In this document: one piece after another, positions 54,178 through 62,637 of the stretch
Layout of the letters: every line of letters starts with the position of its first letter
Position numbering within the stretch: the stretch's first letter is position 1
Source: JACMLD01 sp047602295
GTDB taxonomy: Bacteria; Bacteroidota; Bacteroidia; Chitinophagales; Chitinophagaceae
DNA length: 64,000 bases
Direction: 5' to 3'
NCBI GenBank assembly: GCA_047602295.1
Contig: JASGHP010000001.1
Span: forward strand, 1,116,001-1,180,000
The notes under the pieces: generated by a model
What the model was told of the DNA's origin: nothing
Seen by the model: only the letters and a program-made list of their open reading frames with translations
Database searches by the model: none
Made by a program: the position numbers and the translations under genes

Positions 54178-55107
54178 ATGCGCATCTTGTACATGATTAT
54201 TCTGCTATTGCTGGGCAGCCAGGGTTTTGCCCAGCTTACCTATGAGCATTTATATGTTGACTACGACAGCGCAGTTTCTTACAAGAACCTCCGTGTAATA
54301 CCCATCAGGTACAGAGGCGAAGTACCCAAGGGCAACCGTGATTTCTCTAATACTGTTTCTTTTCACCAGGCATTACAACAAGGGCTGATTACCGTGCAGG
54401 AGAGAGGTACCACTTCTGTAGAAAATGTGCATTGGCTTTCTCTTTATAACAATTCAGATAAGCAAATATTTGTTTCGGCGGGTGAAGTATTGGCTGGAGG
54501 CAGGCAAGACAGGATGGTGTCGAAAGATACCATTGTTGCTGCAAAGTCTGGGCGCATAGACTTGCCTGTTATGTGCGTGGAAGAAGACAGGTGGAGCGAA
54601 AAAGATAAAAAGTTCGCGTATCAAAAAATGGCCAATAGCCACTTGCGCAAAACTTTAGATCAAACCAAAAACCAGGTGCTTATCTGGAAAGAGATAAACA
54701 ACCAGCTAGAAAAGGATAAGGTAAAAACAAAAACGAATTCTTATCTCTCTCGCGAAAAAGATAAAGTATTTACTGCCCTGCAGAATGAATACTGGCAATA
54801 TTTTTCAAACCGGTTGGCCCCACCCGATAGCAACGTGGTAGGTATTGTGTGCATGTCTGGCGATAAAATTTTAGGCTCCGATATATTTGCTGCCAACCAA
54901 TTGTTTTACGGTAAGCTGCAACCGCTTTTAATGGGTTATATTGAAGAGGCTACAGTTTTTGGTGCAGACCCGCAGGTAAGTAATGAGCAGGTGCGCAAAT
55001 ACCTGGATCAGTTTTTAAAAGACGAAGAACAGCAGGACGAGTTTGTTAAGAAGAATGGAAGACTTTTTAAAGCAGGCGGGCAGACCATACATGTTACCAC
55101 ATATTAG
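54178..55107 (+). CDS. Secreted ARPP-1/DUF6569-like protein
   Basis: 309 residues from the ATG at 54178, chosen because it gives a signal peptide (MIILLLLGSQGFAQ); an in-frame ATG 138 bases upstream does not. The mature part has LTYEHLYVDYDSAVSYKNLR, VPKGNRDFSNTVSFHQALQQ, FVSAGEVLAGGRQDRMV and IDLPVMCVEEDRW. These resemble the ARPP-1 domain family (DUF6569 in recent naming), whose function is unknown. A charged helical region follows (about 155-205). No catalytic residues are recognised. Confidence 0.7.
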   Translation: MRILYMIILLLLGSQGFAQLTYEHLYVDYDSAVSYKNLRVIPIRYRGEVPKGNRDFSNTVSFHQALQQGLITVQERGTTSVENVHWLSLYNNSDKQIFVSAGEVLAGGRQDRMVSKDTIVAAKSGRIDLPVMCVEEDRWSEKDKKFAYQKMANSHLRKTLDQTKNQVLIWKEINNQLEKDKVKTKTNSYLSREKDKVFTALQNEYWQYFSNRLAPPDSNVVGIVCMSGDKILGSDIFAANQLFYGKLQPLLMGYIEEATVFGADPQVSNEQVRKYLDQFLKDEEQQDEFVKKNGRLFKAGGQTIHVTTY

Positions 55108-55179
55108 AAAAGCCACGGGTTAAGCTTTGTTCAATTTTTGCTCACAGTTTTTCAATAATACTGCTACAATTCTTTCAGC

Positions 55180-55187
55180 TAATTTTG
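55180..55187 (+). promoter_or_regulatory. Putative -7 element for the polysaccharide deacetylase gene
   Basis: TAATTTTG matches TAnnTTTG and ends four bases before the ATG (context TAATTTTGAAGAATG). This is almost the same as the gldF arrangement (TATTTTTGAAGCATG). No good -33 element is seen. Confidence 0.3.
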
Positions 55188-55191
55188 AAGA

Positions 55192-55824
55192 ATGTTATAC
55201 CTGGTAAAAACGCCCTGGTGGATTAGAAAATGGATATACCCTAACAGGCTTTGGAAAATGCCCGGGGGGCAAAAAAAAATTTACCTCAGTTTTGATGATG
55301 GCCCTCACCCTATAGCAACCCCTTTTGTTTTAGAAGAATTGAAAAAATACAATGCAAAAGCAAGTTTTTTTTGCATTGGTAAAAACGTTGCCAGCCATCC
55401 CGAAATTTATAAACGCATTCTTACAGAAGGCCATGCAGTAGGCAATCATACACAGGATCACCTGAACGGCGGGAAAACCGGCGACCAACCTTATTTTGAA
55501 AATATTGCAAAAGCTTCGAGGTACATTGATAGCAAATTATTTCGACCACCATACGGGCGGCTTTCCAGTTTCCAGGCAAAACATGCCAGGGAAAAATTTG
55601 ATTTTACTATTGTTATGTGGTCTGTACTAAGTGCAGATTTTGACACATCCATTACTCCACAAAAATGCTGGGAAAATGTAAAAAAATCTGTAACCGACGG
55701 GTCAATAATTGTATTTCATGATAGCGAAAAAGCACTGGATAGAATGAAATTTGCGCTTACAGAATTGCTGCCCTACTTCAGCAGCAAGGGTTTTGTTTTT
55801 GAAAAACTACCGCAGCAAATTTAA
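55192..55824 (+). CDS. Polysaccharide deacetylase (NodB domain)
   Basis: 210 residues of carbohydrate esterase family 4. Motif 1 is YLSFDDGPHP (catalytic and metal Asp), motif 2 is GNHTQDH (zinc H-x3-H) and motif 3 is FRPPYGR. Later, IIVFHDSEKALDRM supplies the final His. It removes N-acetyl groups from peptidoglycan, chitin or a related glycan. No clear signal peptide is present, though the short N-terminus (MLYLVKTPWWIRKWIYP) could be a weak anchor. A terminator follows. Confidence 0.92.
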   Translation: MLYLVKTPWWIRKWIYPNRLWKMPGGQKKIYLSFDDGPHPIATPFVLEELKKYNAKASFFCIGKNVASHPEIYKRILTEGHAVGNHTQDHLNGGKTGDQPYFENIAKASRYIDSKLFRPPYGRLSSFQAKHAREKFDFTIVMWSVLSADFDTSITPQKCWENVKKSVTDGSIIVFHDSEKALDRMKFALTELLPYFSSKGFVFEKLPQQI

Positions 55825-56314
55825 TTGCCTCAAAATAAATATTCTTTGAAACCCGCTATGGGCAAGGGTTTGATAGCAGGAAGCTCCTAAAAAAAGTTTG
55901 GGCCGGGGTAGAAACCCTGGCCCGTTTTTAATCCGTACCCTATGAAAACTGATTTAAAGGTATAATTTTATTTTATCAATACAAACTATTTCCTGATTAT
56001 CAAAATTTTCTCTTTTTCTAAAACTGCAAACTTTCCTGTTTTTTAACGGTGCGTTAGATGTATAATGCATCGTATGTTTTTTAAAAATATACCAGACGTG
56101 TCAATGCATGTCTTTTTGGGGCATTGCTGCAAAACCAGGTATAGTAGCTTTACGGTTCAATTTAATGTAATTAAAGTTATATTCTGATGGGTGTTTTACT
56201 AATTACGCAGCACTACGTAAATAAATCTTATGGTATTTCCCGGTTAGCGTTTTAGAAATAAAATAGTTTTAAAAAACAAAATACTGTATTGTTGCCGGGT
56301 TTAATGATGAAATT
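55825..56314. other. AT-rich intergenic region before tatD
   Basis: It holds a small stem AAACCC...GGGTTT (about 55849-55871) and the terminator at 55900. The remaining 380 bases are AT-rich, and no gene, RNA or repeat is recognised. Confidence 0.5.
55900..55929 (+). terminator. Intrinsic terminator of the deacetylase gene
   Basis: GGGCCGGGG-TAGAAA-CCCTGGCCC (one mismatch) is followed by GTTTTT. Confidence 0.8.
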
Positions 56315-57082
56315 ATGATGATAGACACGCACTGCCATTTATATGCCGATGCATTTGACAAGGATAGGAAAGCTATGATGGAAAGAGCTATAGCTGCAGG
56401 TGTAAATAAATTTTATCTACCTGCTATTGATAGCACTGTTATTGACGGCATGCTGCAAATGGAAAAAGATTACGCCGGGCATTGTTTTGCCATGATGGGT
56501 TTGCATCCATGTTCTGTTAAGGAGGATTACGAAAAAGAGTTAGGCATTGCCGAGAGTTGGTTGAAACAAAGAAAATTTGCCGCTATTGGTGAAACAGGGC
56601 TTGATTTTTATTGGGACAAGACCTATACTGCGCAGCAATATGAGGCATTTAAAAAGCAGATAGTATGGGCAAAAGAATATAAGATACCTATCGTAATACA
56701 TTCCAGGGAATCTACCCCTGAGTGCATTGCCGTAATAAAAGAAATGTACGATGCCAATCTTACCGGCGTCTTTCATTGTTTTGGTGGCAGTATAGAAGAG
56801 GCAGAACAGATTATAGATCTTGGTTTTTACCTGGGCATTGGCGGTGTAATCACATACAAAAATTCCGGGTTGGCGGCTGTAATTGCTCAATTACCGCTTG
56901 ATAATATTGTATTGGAAACAGATGCGCCATATCTAAGCCCGGTGCCTTTTCGTGGTAAAAGAAATGAAAGCTCCTATCTCGTACATGTGGTACAAAAAAT
57001 AGCAGAAGCAAAAAATATAAGCACAACTGAAGTGGAAGAAATTACCACTCAAAATGCACAGCTACTTTTTGAAAAGGTATAA
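56315..57082 (+). CDS. tatD: TatD family metal-dependent hydrolase
   Basis: 255 residues, a TIM-barrel metallo-hydrolase with DNase or RNase activity in characterised members. Metal ligands are visible in order: MIDTHCHLYADAF (H-x-H), IGETGLDFYW (Glu), IVIHSRE (His), GVFHCFGGS (His) and LETDAPYLSP (Asp). The length is standard. The last codon and stop run into inverted repeat G. The neighbouring M24 peptidase gene is convergent. Confidence 0.94.
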   Translation: MMIDTHCHLYADAFDKDRKAMMERAIAAGVNKFYLPAIDSTVIDGMLQMEKDYAGHCFAMMGLHPCSVKEDYEKELGIAESWLKQRKFAAIGETGLDFYWDKTYTAQQYEAFKKQIVWAKEYKIPIVIHSRESTPECIAVIKEMYDANLTGVFHCFGGSIEEAEQIIDLGFYLGIGGVITYKNSGLAAVIAQLPLDNIVLETDAPYLSPVPFRGKRNESSYLVHVVQKIAEAKNISTTEVEEITTQNAQLLFEKV

Positions 57083-57155
57083 GGCCTGAGGCTTAAGGCA
57101 TACGGTGACGATAGGAATACCTTATGCCTTAAACCTTACACCCCCCACCTTATAT
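57073..57155. repeat. Word-like inverted repeat G (tatD 3' end)
   Basis: The left arm (57073-57105) has AAGGTATAAGGCCTGAGGC and TTAAGGCATACGG. The right arm (57117-57153) has ATACCTTATGCCTTAAACC and CCACCTTATA. The loop is only about 11 bases. It overlaps the stop codons of both convergent genes, tatD and the M24 peptidase. Confidence 0.7.
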
Positions 57156-58409
57156 TGCAAACGGTTTATCAATAGCCGGACTGGGCACAGAAAACCATTT
57201 TGGTCCTTCGGGGGTCATGTAGGCGCAGTCTTCTATGCGGGTACCAAACTCACCATAAATTGCAATGGTAGGTTCTACACTAAAGCACATGCCCACTTGC
57301 AGCGGAAGTTTATTTCCCAAAACCATATTGCCCCATTCGTGACCATCCATGCCAATGCCATGCCCGGTGCGGTGCGGGCAACCAGGAACTTTATAACCCG
57401 GGCCAAAACCAGCATCAGTAATGACTTTGCGGGCCGCAATGTCTACGTTTTCACAGGGGTCGCCTAGTTTGGCTGCGGCAAAACCAGCAGCCTGAGAGTT
57501 TTTTTGTACGGTCCATACATCTAACTGGCGTTTGGTAGGCGGCGCTCCAAACACAATGGTGCGGCTAATGTCTGATGCATATCCCTGCACAGAACAGCCG
57601 CCGTCCATTAAAACCATATCGCCTTTTTTAAGTTTTTGCGGTTCTATACTTCCGTGCGGGAAGGCAGATGCTTTACCAAAATTTACTCCTATACCGCCAT
57701 TGCCACCCAGTTTAGAATGCGCCTCTGTGGTAATTGCTTCAAAATCGGCGGGGCTCATACCTTCTTTTAACATGCTAACGCCTACTTTATAAGCAGCTAT
57801 GGTAATATCATTTGCCTTTTGCATAAGGGCCAGTTCTGTAGCCGATTTTATAAGACGGCAGGGCATGGTTACGGGGTCTGCACTTATAAAAGTAAGCTGT
57901 GGGGCTTCTTTGCGGAGGCCATCATAAATAAAAAAGCGAAGTCTTTCTTCAATTCCAATATTGCCACCTGTAATGCCCAAACCTTTTAATGCACTGGCAG
58001 CTTGTTTATAAGGGCTTTCATGTTCTTCCCATGTTTGTACGTCTTTGCCGATAGTAATTAACTGGCGCAGCCTGTCTGCTTCAAAAGCGGGACTTATATA
58101 AGTAACTTCTCCTTTGGCAGGAATGATGGCCACCATAGTACGCTCGCTGGGCCACCAACTAATGCCGGTAAAATATTTTAAAGAAGTGCCTGAGTCTAAT
58201 ATGATGGCTTCAATTTTATTTTCAGCCATTAACTTTTTAGCTTTTTCAATGCGGGTAAGCCTTTCTGCTGTAGTGATAGGAACAACATCTGTGGTCATTG
58301 ACTCCAACCTGTCCAGCGGAGTGGTTTTAGGTTTTGTGAAGGAAAAAAGGCCATACATCATTGTACTGCCGGCAGAAAACCGGAGGAATTCTCGTCTTTT
58401 TAAACTCAT
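57150..58409 (-). CDS. M24 family Xaa-Pro-type metallopeptidase, exported
   Basis: 419 residues. A Tat-like signal (LKRREFLRFSAGSTMMYGLF) suggests folding before export. An N-terminal creatinase-like domain (about 50-190) is followed by the pita-bread catalytic domain. Metal ligands: VLMDGGCSVQGYASDISRT (two Asp), CPHRTGHGIGMDGHEW (His), FSVEPTIAIYGEFG (Glu) and TRIEDCAYMT (Glu). All five are present. It probably removes N-terminal residues next to proline from periplasmic peptides. Confidence 0.9.
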   Translation of the reverse strand: MSLKRREFLRFSAGSTMMYGLFSFTKPKTTPLDRLESMTTDVVPITTAERLTRIEKAKKLMAENKIEAIILDSGTSLKYFTGISWWPSERTMVAIIPAKGEVTYISPAFEADRLRQLITIGKDVQTWEEHESPYKQAASALKGLGITGGNIGIEERLRFFIYDGLRKEAPQLTFISADPVTMPCRLIKSATELALMQKANDITIAAYKVGVSMLKEGMSPADFEAITTEAHSKLGGNGGIGVNFGKASAFPHGSIEPQKLKKGDMVLMDGGCSVQGYASDISRTIVFGAPPTKRQLDVWTVQKNSQAAGFAAAKLGDPCENVDIAARKVITDAGFGPGYKVPGCPHRTGHGIGMDGHEWGNMVLGNKLPLQVGMCFSVEPTIAIYGEFGTRIEDCAYMTPEGPKWFSVPSPAIDKPFAI

Positions 58410-58523
58410 GTTATAGTTGCTTTAAAGATTGAAATAGTGGAAAAGGAGTAATAGTTGACAGTATGGGCAAGCAGTAACTGAAAGATAAGCAATTTGAAGA
58501 GGTAAAAATTGCAGTATATAAAA

Positions 58524-58556
58524 TAAAAAGCCCGCCTACTTTACAGTGATGGCGGG
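58524..58556 (-). terminator. Intrinsic terminator of tRNA-Ser
   Basis: On the minus strand, CCCGCC...GGCGGG with a 14-base loop is followed by CTTTTTATTTT. Confidence 0.75.
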
Positions 58557-58563
58557 TGAATGC

Positions 58564-58649
58564 GGAGACGGCGAGATTCGAACTCGCGATACAGTTTCCC
58601 GTATACACACTTTCCAGGCGTGCTCCTTCAACCACTCGGACACGTCTCC
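58564..58649 (-). tRNA. tRNA-Ser (anticodon GGA)
   Basis: 86 bases on the minus strand. Acceptor GGAGACG pairs with CGTCTCC. The anticodon loop reads CTGGAAA, giving GGA, which reads UCC/UCU serine codons. There is a long variable arm (gtatacgggaaactgtat), as expected of a class II tRNA, and a T-arm with GTTCGAATC. CCA is not encoded. Confidence 0.96.
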
Positions 58650-58727
58650 TTTTTGGGGCTGCAAAAATACAATCTCCCTTCTTAGTATCCGAATATTTTT
58701 TGAAATGGTTTTATCGGCATTTCATAT

Positions 58728-59180
58728 TTAAATTTCACTATCCAGTAACCGCCGGTGATAATTTATCTGGCCTAAATGATAACCAAGATGTGTAGCCAGG
58801 TACATTAACGTATAACCTGTTTTAGTGGGTTTCTCCCAAATCACTATTGGGTAATCTTCTTTCAGTTGACCATCTGAAAGTGTGCTCAATCCTGCTGCTA
58901 CTACTTTAATGGTGCTATCAATTTTTTCCAGCAGTTCTTTTCTTGGAATGTTTTTAGCAGAAAATTCCAAAGGCCTGTTGCGCACATAACCAGTATTGGC
59001 AAGCGTGGCGCCAATATAGGTATTCAGATTTCCGATTAAATGCAAACAAAGATTACCGGCAGTGTTTGAAATATTTTTATCTATACGCCAGATATTTTCT
59101 TCGTTGGTATAACTTTCTATTTCAGTTTTTAGTTTTTGCAAATCTTTATTGAATAACGCATTTAAATCTTCTACGAGCAT
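58728..59180 (-). CDS. DinB-like/DUF1572 family protein
   Basis: 150 residues, a four-helix DinB-type fold. Metal-binding His positions fit NLCLHLIGNLNTYIG (near 50) and LATHLGYHLGQINYHRRLL (near 130), the usual H-x3-H pattern. The DinB superfamily includes metal-dependent thiol transferases, but the role of this member is unknown. It is close to two acetyltransferase genes on the same strand. Confidence 0.85.
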   Translation of the reverse strand: MLVEDLNALFNKDLQKLKTEIESYTNEENIWRIDKNISNTAGNLCLHLIGNLNTYIGATLANTGYVRNRPLEFSAKNIPRKELLEKIDSTIKVVAAGLSTLSDGQLKEDYPIVIWEKPTKTGYTLMYLATHLGYHLGQINYHRRLLDSEI

Positions 59181-59215
59181 GAGATTATTTTTAGTAGCTA
59201 AAAATTTTATTGCGA

Positions 59216-59725
59216 TTACAATTTTATTTCAAACAAACAGGCTTCTCCATTATGATAATGTGCCGGCAAACCTGTAGTATCTGCCAATGGAAACATACCT
59301 AAGAAATTGAAACCTGCATTTGTATAATGTTCAATCAGTTTTGTATTGTTGCCAATAGTGTCTAACCGAACGAAGTCTTTATTGTTTGCTTTTGCATATT
59401 CTTTTGCCCAGGAAACAATCAGTGAAACAAAATTTTGACCCCTGAAAACCGGGTTGGTTGCAATTCTGTGTATATAAATAGAAGGATCAGCATTCTTCTT
59501 CTCCCAGATTTGCGCATCGCTAAAAGTAATAGCCCATATGCAGGCAACCTGGTTGTCTATTACACATTTCCATTGACGGTTTTCTGCAATCTCATCCGCT
59601 ACCATTTCTCTGTCAAACTCTGGCCAAACAATTACTGTTTTTTTGCTACGCTGATGATCTGATGCCAATTTATACAACCTGAATATTTCATCTATATCTG
59701 CGGCTGTGCTGTTTTCTATTTTCAT
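59216..59725 (-). CDS. GNAT family N-acetyltransferase
   Basis: 169 residues of the GCN5 fold. The core RIATNPVFRGQNFVSLIVSW (near 89-108) is the acetyl-CoA loop, although its glycine pattern (RGQN) is not the textbook Q-x-x-G-x-G. LIEHYTNAGFNFLG near 140 is the usual motif B. Substrate unknown. It is 35 bases upstream of the DinB-like gene on the same strand. Confidence 0.85.
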   Translation of the reverse strand: MKIENSTAADIDEIFRLYKLASDHQRSKKTVIVWPEFDREMVADEIAENRQWKCVIDNQVACIWAITFSDAQIWEKKNADPSIYIHRIATNPVFRGQNFVSLIVSWAKEYAKANNKDFVRLDTIGNNTKLIEHYTNAGFNFLGMFPLADTTGLPAHYHNGEACLFEIKL

Positions 59726-59789
59726 GATGCTATTTTTAATTGATAAAGCTGCGAAGATGTTTTGTGAGAATCAACCTGATTCTTGCTGA

Positions 59790-60476
59790 TTATGCTGTAG
59801 TGGCTATTTGCCAAAAACTGATTTTGCGTCTCGTGGTAAATCCCAGTTTTTGATACAATGATATTGCAGCTGTATTGCTTTCCACCACGTGAAGGCAGGC
59901 ATTTTTGTTTTCGTCTAAAATGTTGTTTACGGCAAGCGTTACCAACTGTGCTGCATATCCTTTTCCAACGTGTAGCGGATGCGTAACAACGCCGCTTACT
60001 TCTGTAATTGCATTCATCTTCATTCGTTCGCCGGTAGATGCAACCAATTGATCGTTTTTGAAAATTCCGTAATAGTTGCCTAATAAATTTGTATCAGATT
60101 TGAAATAACCCGGCTGTACTTTGTTTTGCAAATTAAATAACGGTCCTGCATGCAGCGGTTGTAACTGTATTATATCATCTTTTATAGGCAGATCAATTTT
60201 ATGATTGATGACCATCTGAAGGCAGACCAATTCTTTTTTTATAAAGAGCGGAGAAGATATCGCAGGGTATTCTCCAATTAAATAGAAACTTCCGGATGTT
60301 CCATTTAAAAAGTCAATGTAGTTAGTATTGTCAATCGGGAACTGGAATCCACCAAAAGAACTATAAGAAGGTTGATAGCATTTTATGTTGCCAAAATTTA
60401 AGGCTAAGTGCTGGTGTGTTTCACTTAAGGCATGCCATGCGGGGTTATCCAGTTTATGTTCATCAGGCAATTTCAA
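59790..60476 (-). CDS. FR47-like GNAT acetyltransferase
   Basis: 228 residues. The N-terminal half is a divergent acyltransferase-like domain. The C-terminal half has EVSGVVTHPLHVGKGYAAQL (about 164-183; GKGYA is the acetyl-CoA loop) and AISLYQKLGFTTRRKISFW, as in the FR47 family. Substrate unknown. It is transcribed away from a MarR-type regulator 79 bases off, which may control it. Confidence 0.85.
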   Translation of the reverse strand: MKLPDEHKLDNPAWHALSETHQHLALNFGNIKCYQPSYSSFGGFQFPIDNTNYIDFLNGTSGSFYLIGEYPAISSPLFIKKELVCLQMVINHKIDLPIKDDIIQLQPLHAGPLFNLQNKVQPGYFKSDTNLLGNYYGIFKNDQLVASTGERMKMNAITEVSGVVTHPLHVGKGYAAQLVTLAVNNILDENKNACLHVVESNTAAISLYQKLGFTTRRKISFWQIATTA

Positions 60477-60555
60477 TGAATGCAGTTTGAATGGTTACAA
60501 TACGAATATAAGAAATTAGTGGACAAAATCAACTAATTTGTTTTACATTTATTGT

Positions 60556-60999
60556 ATGGACATTACACTAATTAATGAGATGCGCTCATTTAACAGGTTT
60601 TACACGGCTGTTATTGGTGTGCTAAATAAAAAGTTTCTCAACAGTAAGTATTCACTACCAGAGTCCAGGGTATTGCAAACAATTAATTTGCAGAGCGGAA
60701 TTACTGCCAGCGAAATCATCGTCCAGTTGAATATGGATAAAAGCTACCTTAGCCGGATTATATTGCAATTTGAACGAAAGAAATTGCTGGTAAAAAAAAC
60801 ATCTGATAAAGATGGCCGTGTTGTTCATCTTTATTTAACTGCTTACGGAAAAAAAGAATTTGCTGTGCAGGATAAAGCTTCTCATAACCAGGTAAAACAA
60901 TTGCTTGAGCGTTTGCAACCGAAAGAACAGCAAAAGCTGATTGGCTGCATGCAGCAAATAAAAGATATTCTATCAGGGCCGGGAATGCCGGCTGCCTAG
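60556..60999 (+). CDS. MarR family transcriptional regulator
   Basis: 147 residues from the ATG at 60556; an in-frame TTG lies 18 bases upstream but gives a less typical start. The winged helix-turn-helix is visible: LPESRVLQTINLQSGITASE leads into LNMDKSYLSRIILQFERK (recognition helix) and the wing KTSDKDGRVVHLYLTAYGKK. It probably binds as a dimer near its own and the divergent acetyltransferase gene. The ligand is unknown. Confidence 0.9.
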   Translation: MDITLINEMRSFNRFYTAVIGVLNKKFLNSKYSLPESRVLQTINLQSGITASEIIVQLNMDKSYLSRIILQFERKKLLVKKTSDKDGRVVHLYLTAYGKKEFAVQDKASHNQVKQLLERLQPKEQQKLIGCMQQIKDILSGPGMPAA

Positions 61000-61099
61000 T
61001 ATTTTGCACAGGAGATTAGGAATTTAACTTACAAATGCAGCCGATAAAATAAATGCCCACTATATAAAACATTTTCTCAACAGTAAAATTATAAGCAAC

Positions 61100-61609
61100 A
61101 TGAAGCTTTTTCTTTTGATGATGTTTACACTTGTTTCACTTGCAATGTCGGCACAAACTCCTGTTACCGCCGCAGACCTTGATTATAGAAAAGACGGGAA
61201 CAATTATCTTTTAGTATTGAAACGCGGGCAACCACTTATTGCCAGCCTGGTGGCATTTATGGAAAAGGAGAAACTGCCTGGAGCCAGCCTCTCTGGTATT
61301 GGCGCAGTACAGGATGCAGAAGTTGCTTATTATAATATTAACGAAAAGAAATACCAGTATAAAAAATTTGATGGTTCAATGGAGGTGTTATCGCTGACAG
61401 GCAATCTTGGGTATTTTGAAAACAAACCCATTGTGCATGCACACGTAGCACTTGGCGGCCCGGATTTTACCATGCATGGCGGGCATGTAAGGGAAGCAAC
61501 TGTATCGCTGATACTTGAAATTTTTATAGTGCCTACAACAAAACCTATTACAAGAGAGTGGAACAAAGAATTTCCTGAACTGCGTACAATGAAGCCGGTG
61601 CATGACTAA
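61100..61609 (+). CDS. Exported PPC-domain (DUF296) protein
   Basis: 169 residues. A signal peptide (LFLLMMFTLVSLAMSAQ) is unusual, since most bacterial PPC/DUF296 proteins lack one. The domain shows RGQPLIASLVAFMEKEKLPG, SGIGAVQDAEVAYYNINEKK, LTGNLGYFENKPIVHAHVAL and FTMHGGHVREATVS, with the family His cluster (HAHV, HGGH) that may bind metal. Function unknown. It may be a periplasmic enzyme rather than a DNA-binding protein. Confidence 0.82.
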   Translation: MKLFLLMMFTLVSLAMSAQTPVTAADLDYRKDGNNYLLVLKRGQPLIASLVAFMEKEKLPGASLSGIGAVQDAEVAYYNINEKKYQYKKFDGSMEVLSLTGNLGYFENKPIVHAHVALGGPDFTMHGGHVREATVSLILEIFIVPTTKPITREWNKEFPELRTMKPVHD

Positions 61610-61728
61610 ATGGTCTTCACGCCATTAATAAAATAGTAATTAAAAGATAACATAAAATTTATCTGCTGAAAGCAGCGATTTGTTTTTTTTGTTGAAAACA
61701 GATAGCTAATAATTAATTCAGATCAGCA

Positions 61729-62001
61729 GTGTCATTCATCAGCCCATCAGCGCATAAGAAGTTTGTAGAACAATGCCAGAATGTTATCAACCGCTTATCG
61801 GTAACGGATCAGGCAAATCCTAAAGCCGCACAATTAAAAGCAGACCTGGAAGAGTTGCAGCATTTGCTGGATAGCTATCTGCTCACTATTTCACGCATCC
61901 CCGAACTATCCAAATCTTACAATGATTTGCAAAGGCGCATAAGGGTGAACGCTAGAAAGATGCAGCCGGCAAAAAACACATACGCAAGCAGGCGACAATA
62001 G
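61729..62001 (+). CDS. Small hypothetical helical protein
   Basis: 90 residues from a GTG start. It is mostly charged helix (KAAQLKADLEELQHLLDSYL, YNDLQRRIRVNARKMQPAK), with a basic C-terminus and no signal peptide. It could be a small coiled-coil protein. Not recognised. Codon use resembles the neighbours, but the start is uncertain. Confidence 0.45.
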   Translation: MSFISPSAHKKFVEQCQNVINRLSVTDQANPKAAQLKADLEELQHLLDSYLLTISRIPELSKSYNDLQRRIRVNARKMQPAKNTYASRRQ

Positions 62002-62048
62002 ACGACTACTAAAACAATATTGTTTTAAAACCCGGAATGACAATTGGG

Positions 62049-62483
62049 TTAAAGTTGCTTCACAAATTTCTTATGGCTGTTTGCGAAACCCATGCGTTGA
62101 TAAAACTGGTGCGTTTGCTCCCTTTTATTTTGTGCAGTTACTTCAAAAGACAAGCAATTAATTAGCTTTAATTTCTCTTCTACCGTATTTACCAATGCTT
62201 TGCCTATAGACAGGCTGCGGTATGTTTCATCTACGTACAGTTCTTGTATTTCTGCTACTATGCCACAATGATGCAATAGTTTTTGTGTATGACAGCTAAT
62301 AAAGCCTATTACTTTTTCTTCAGGCAATACGGCTACCAGGTAGATAAAATTTTTGTTGCAGATGTTTTCCAGATATATAGACGCAAATGCTGCAGCATCA
62401 AAACTTGTTTCTTCTAAAAGGCTAATAAAATGCTGTACACTTTCTGCATCTTTTTCTGCTGCTGCTCTTATATAATATTGCAT
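62049..62483 (-). CDS. GNAT family N-acetyltransferase
   Basis: 144 residues of the GCN5 fold. IQELYVDETYRSLSIGKALV (near 80-99) is the core strand and acetyl-CoA loop, here with a less usual RSLSIG form. HQFYQRMGFANSHKKF is motif B at the C-terminus. FISLLEETSFDAAAFASI at the N-terminus is family-like. Substrate unknown. It is divergent from the second SusC-like receptor gene. Confidence 0.85.
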   Translation of the reverse strand: MQYYIRAAAEKDAESVQHFISLLEETSFDAAAFASIYLENICNKNFIYLVAVLPEEKVIGFISCHTQKLLHHCGIVAEIQELYVDETYRSLSIGKALVNTVEEKLKLINCLSFEVTAQNKREQTHQFYQRMGFANSHKKFVKQL

Positions 62484-62637
62484 CTCCTTGGTAATAATAT
62501 GTGCACAAGTTGGTGTAAAATGATCAAACGGTTACGCCAAAGTTAAGCGGCAATAAAGAAAAAGTTATGAAATCTGTAAAGCCTTACTGTTATCATTTAC
62601 TTAACATGAGCCTTCTAATGTTGCACAAAATTTAGAT

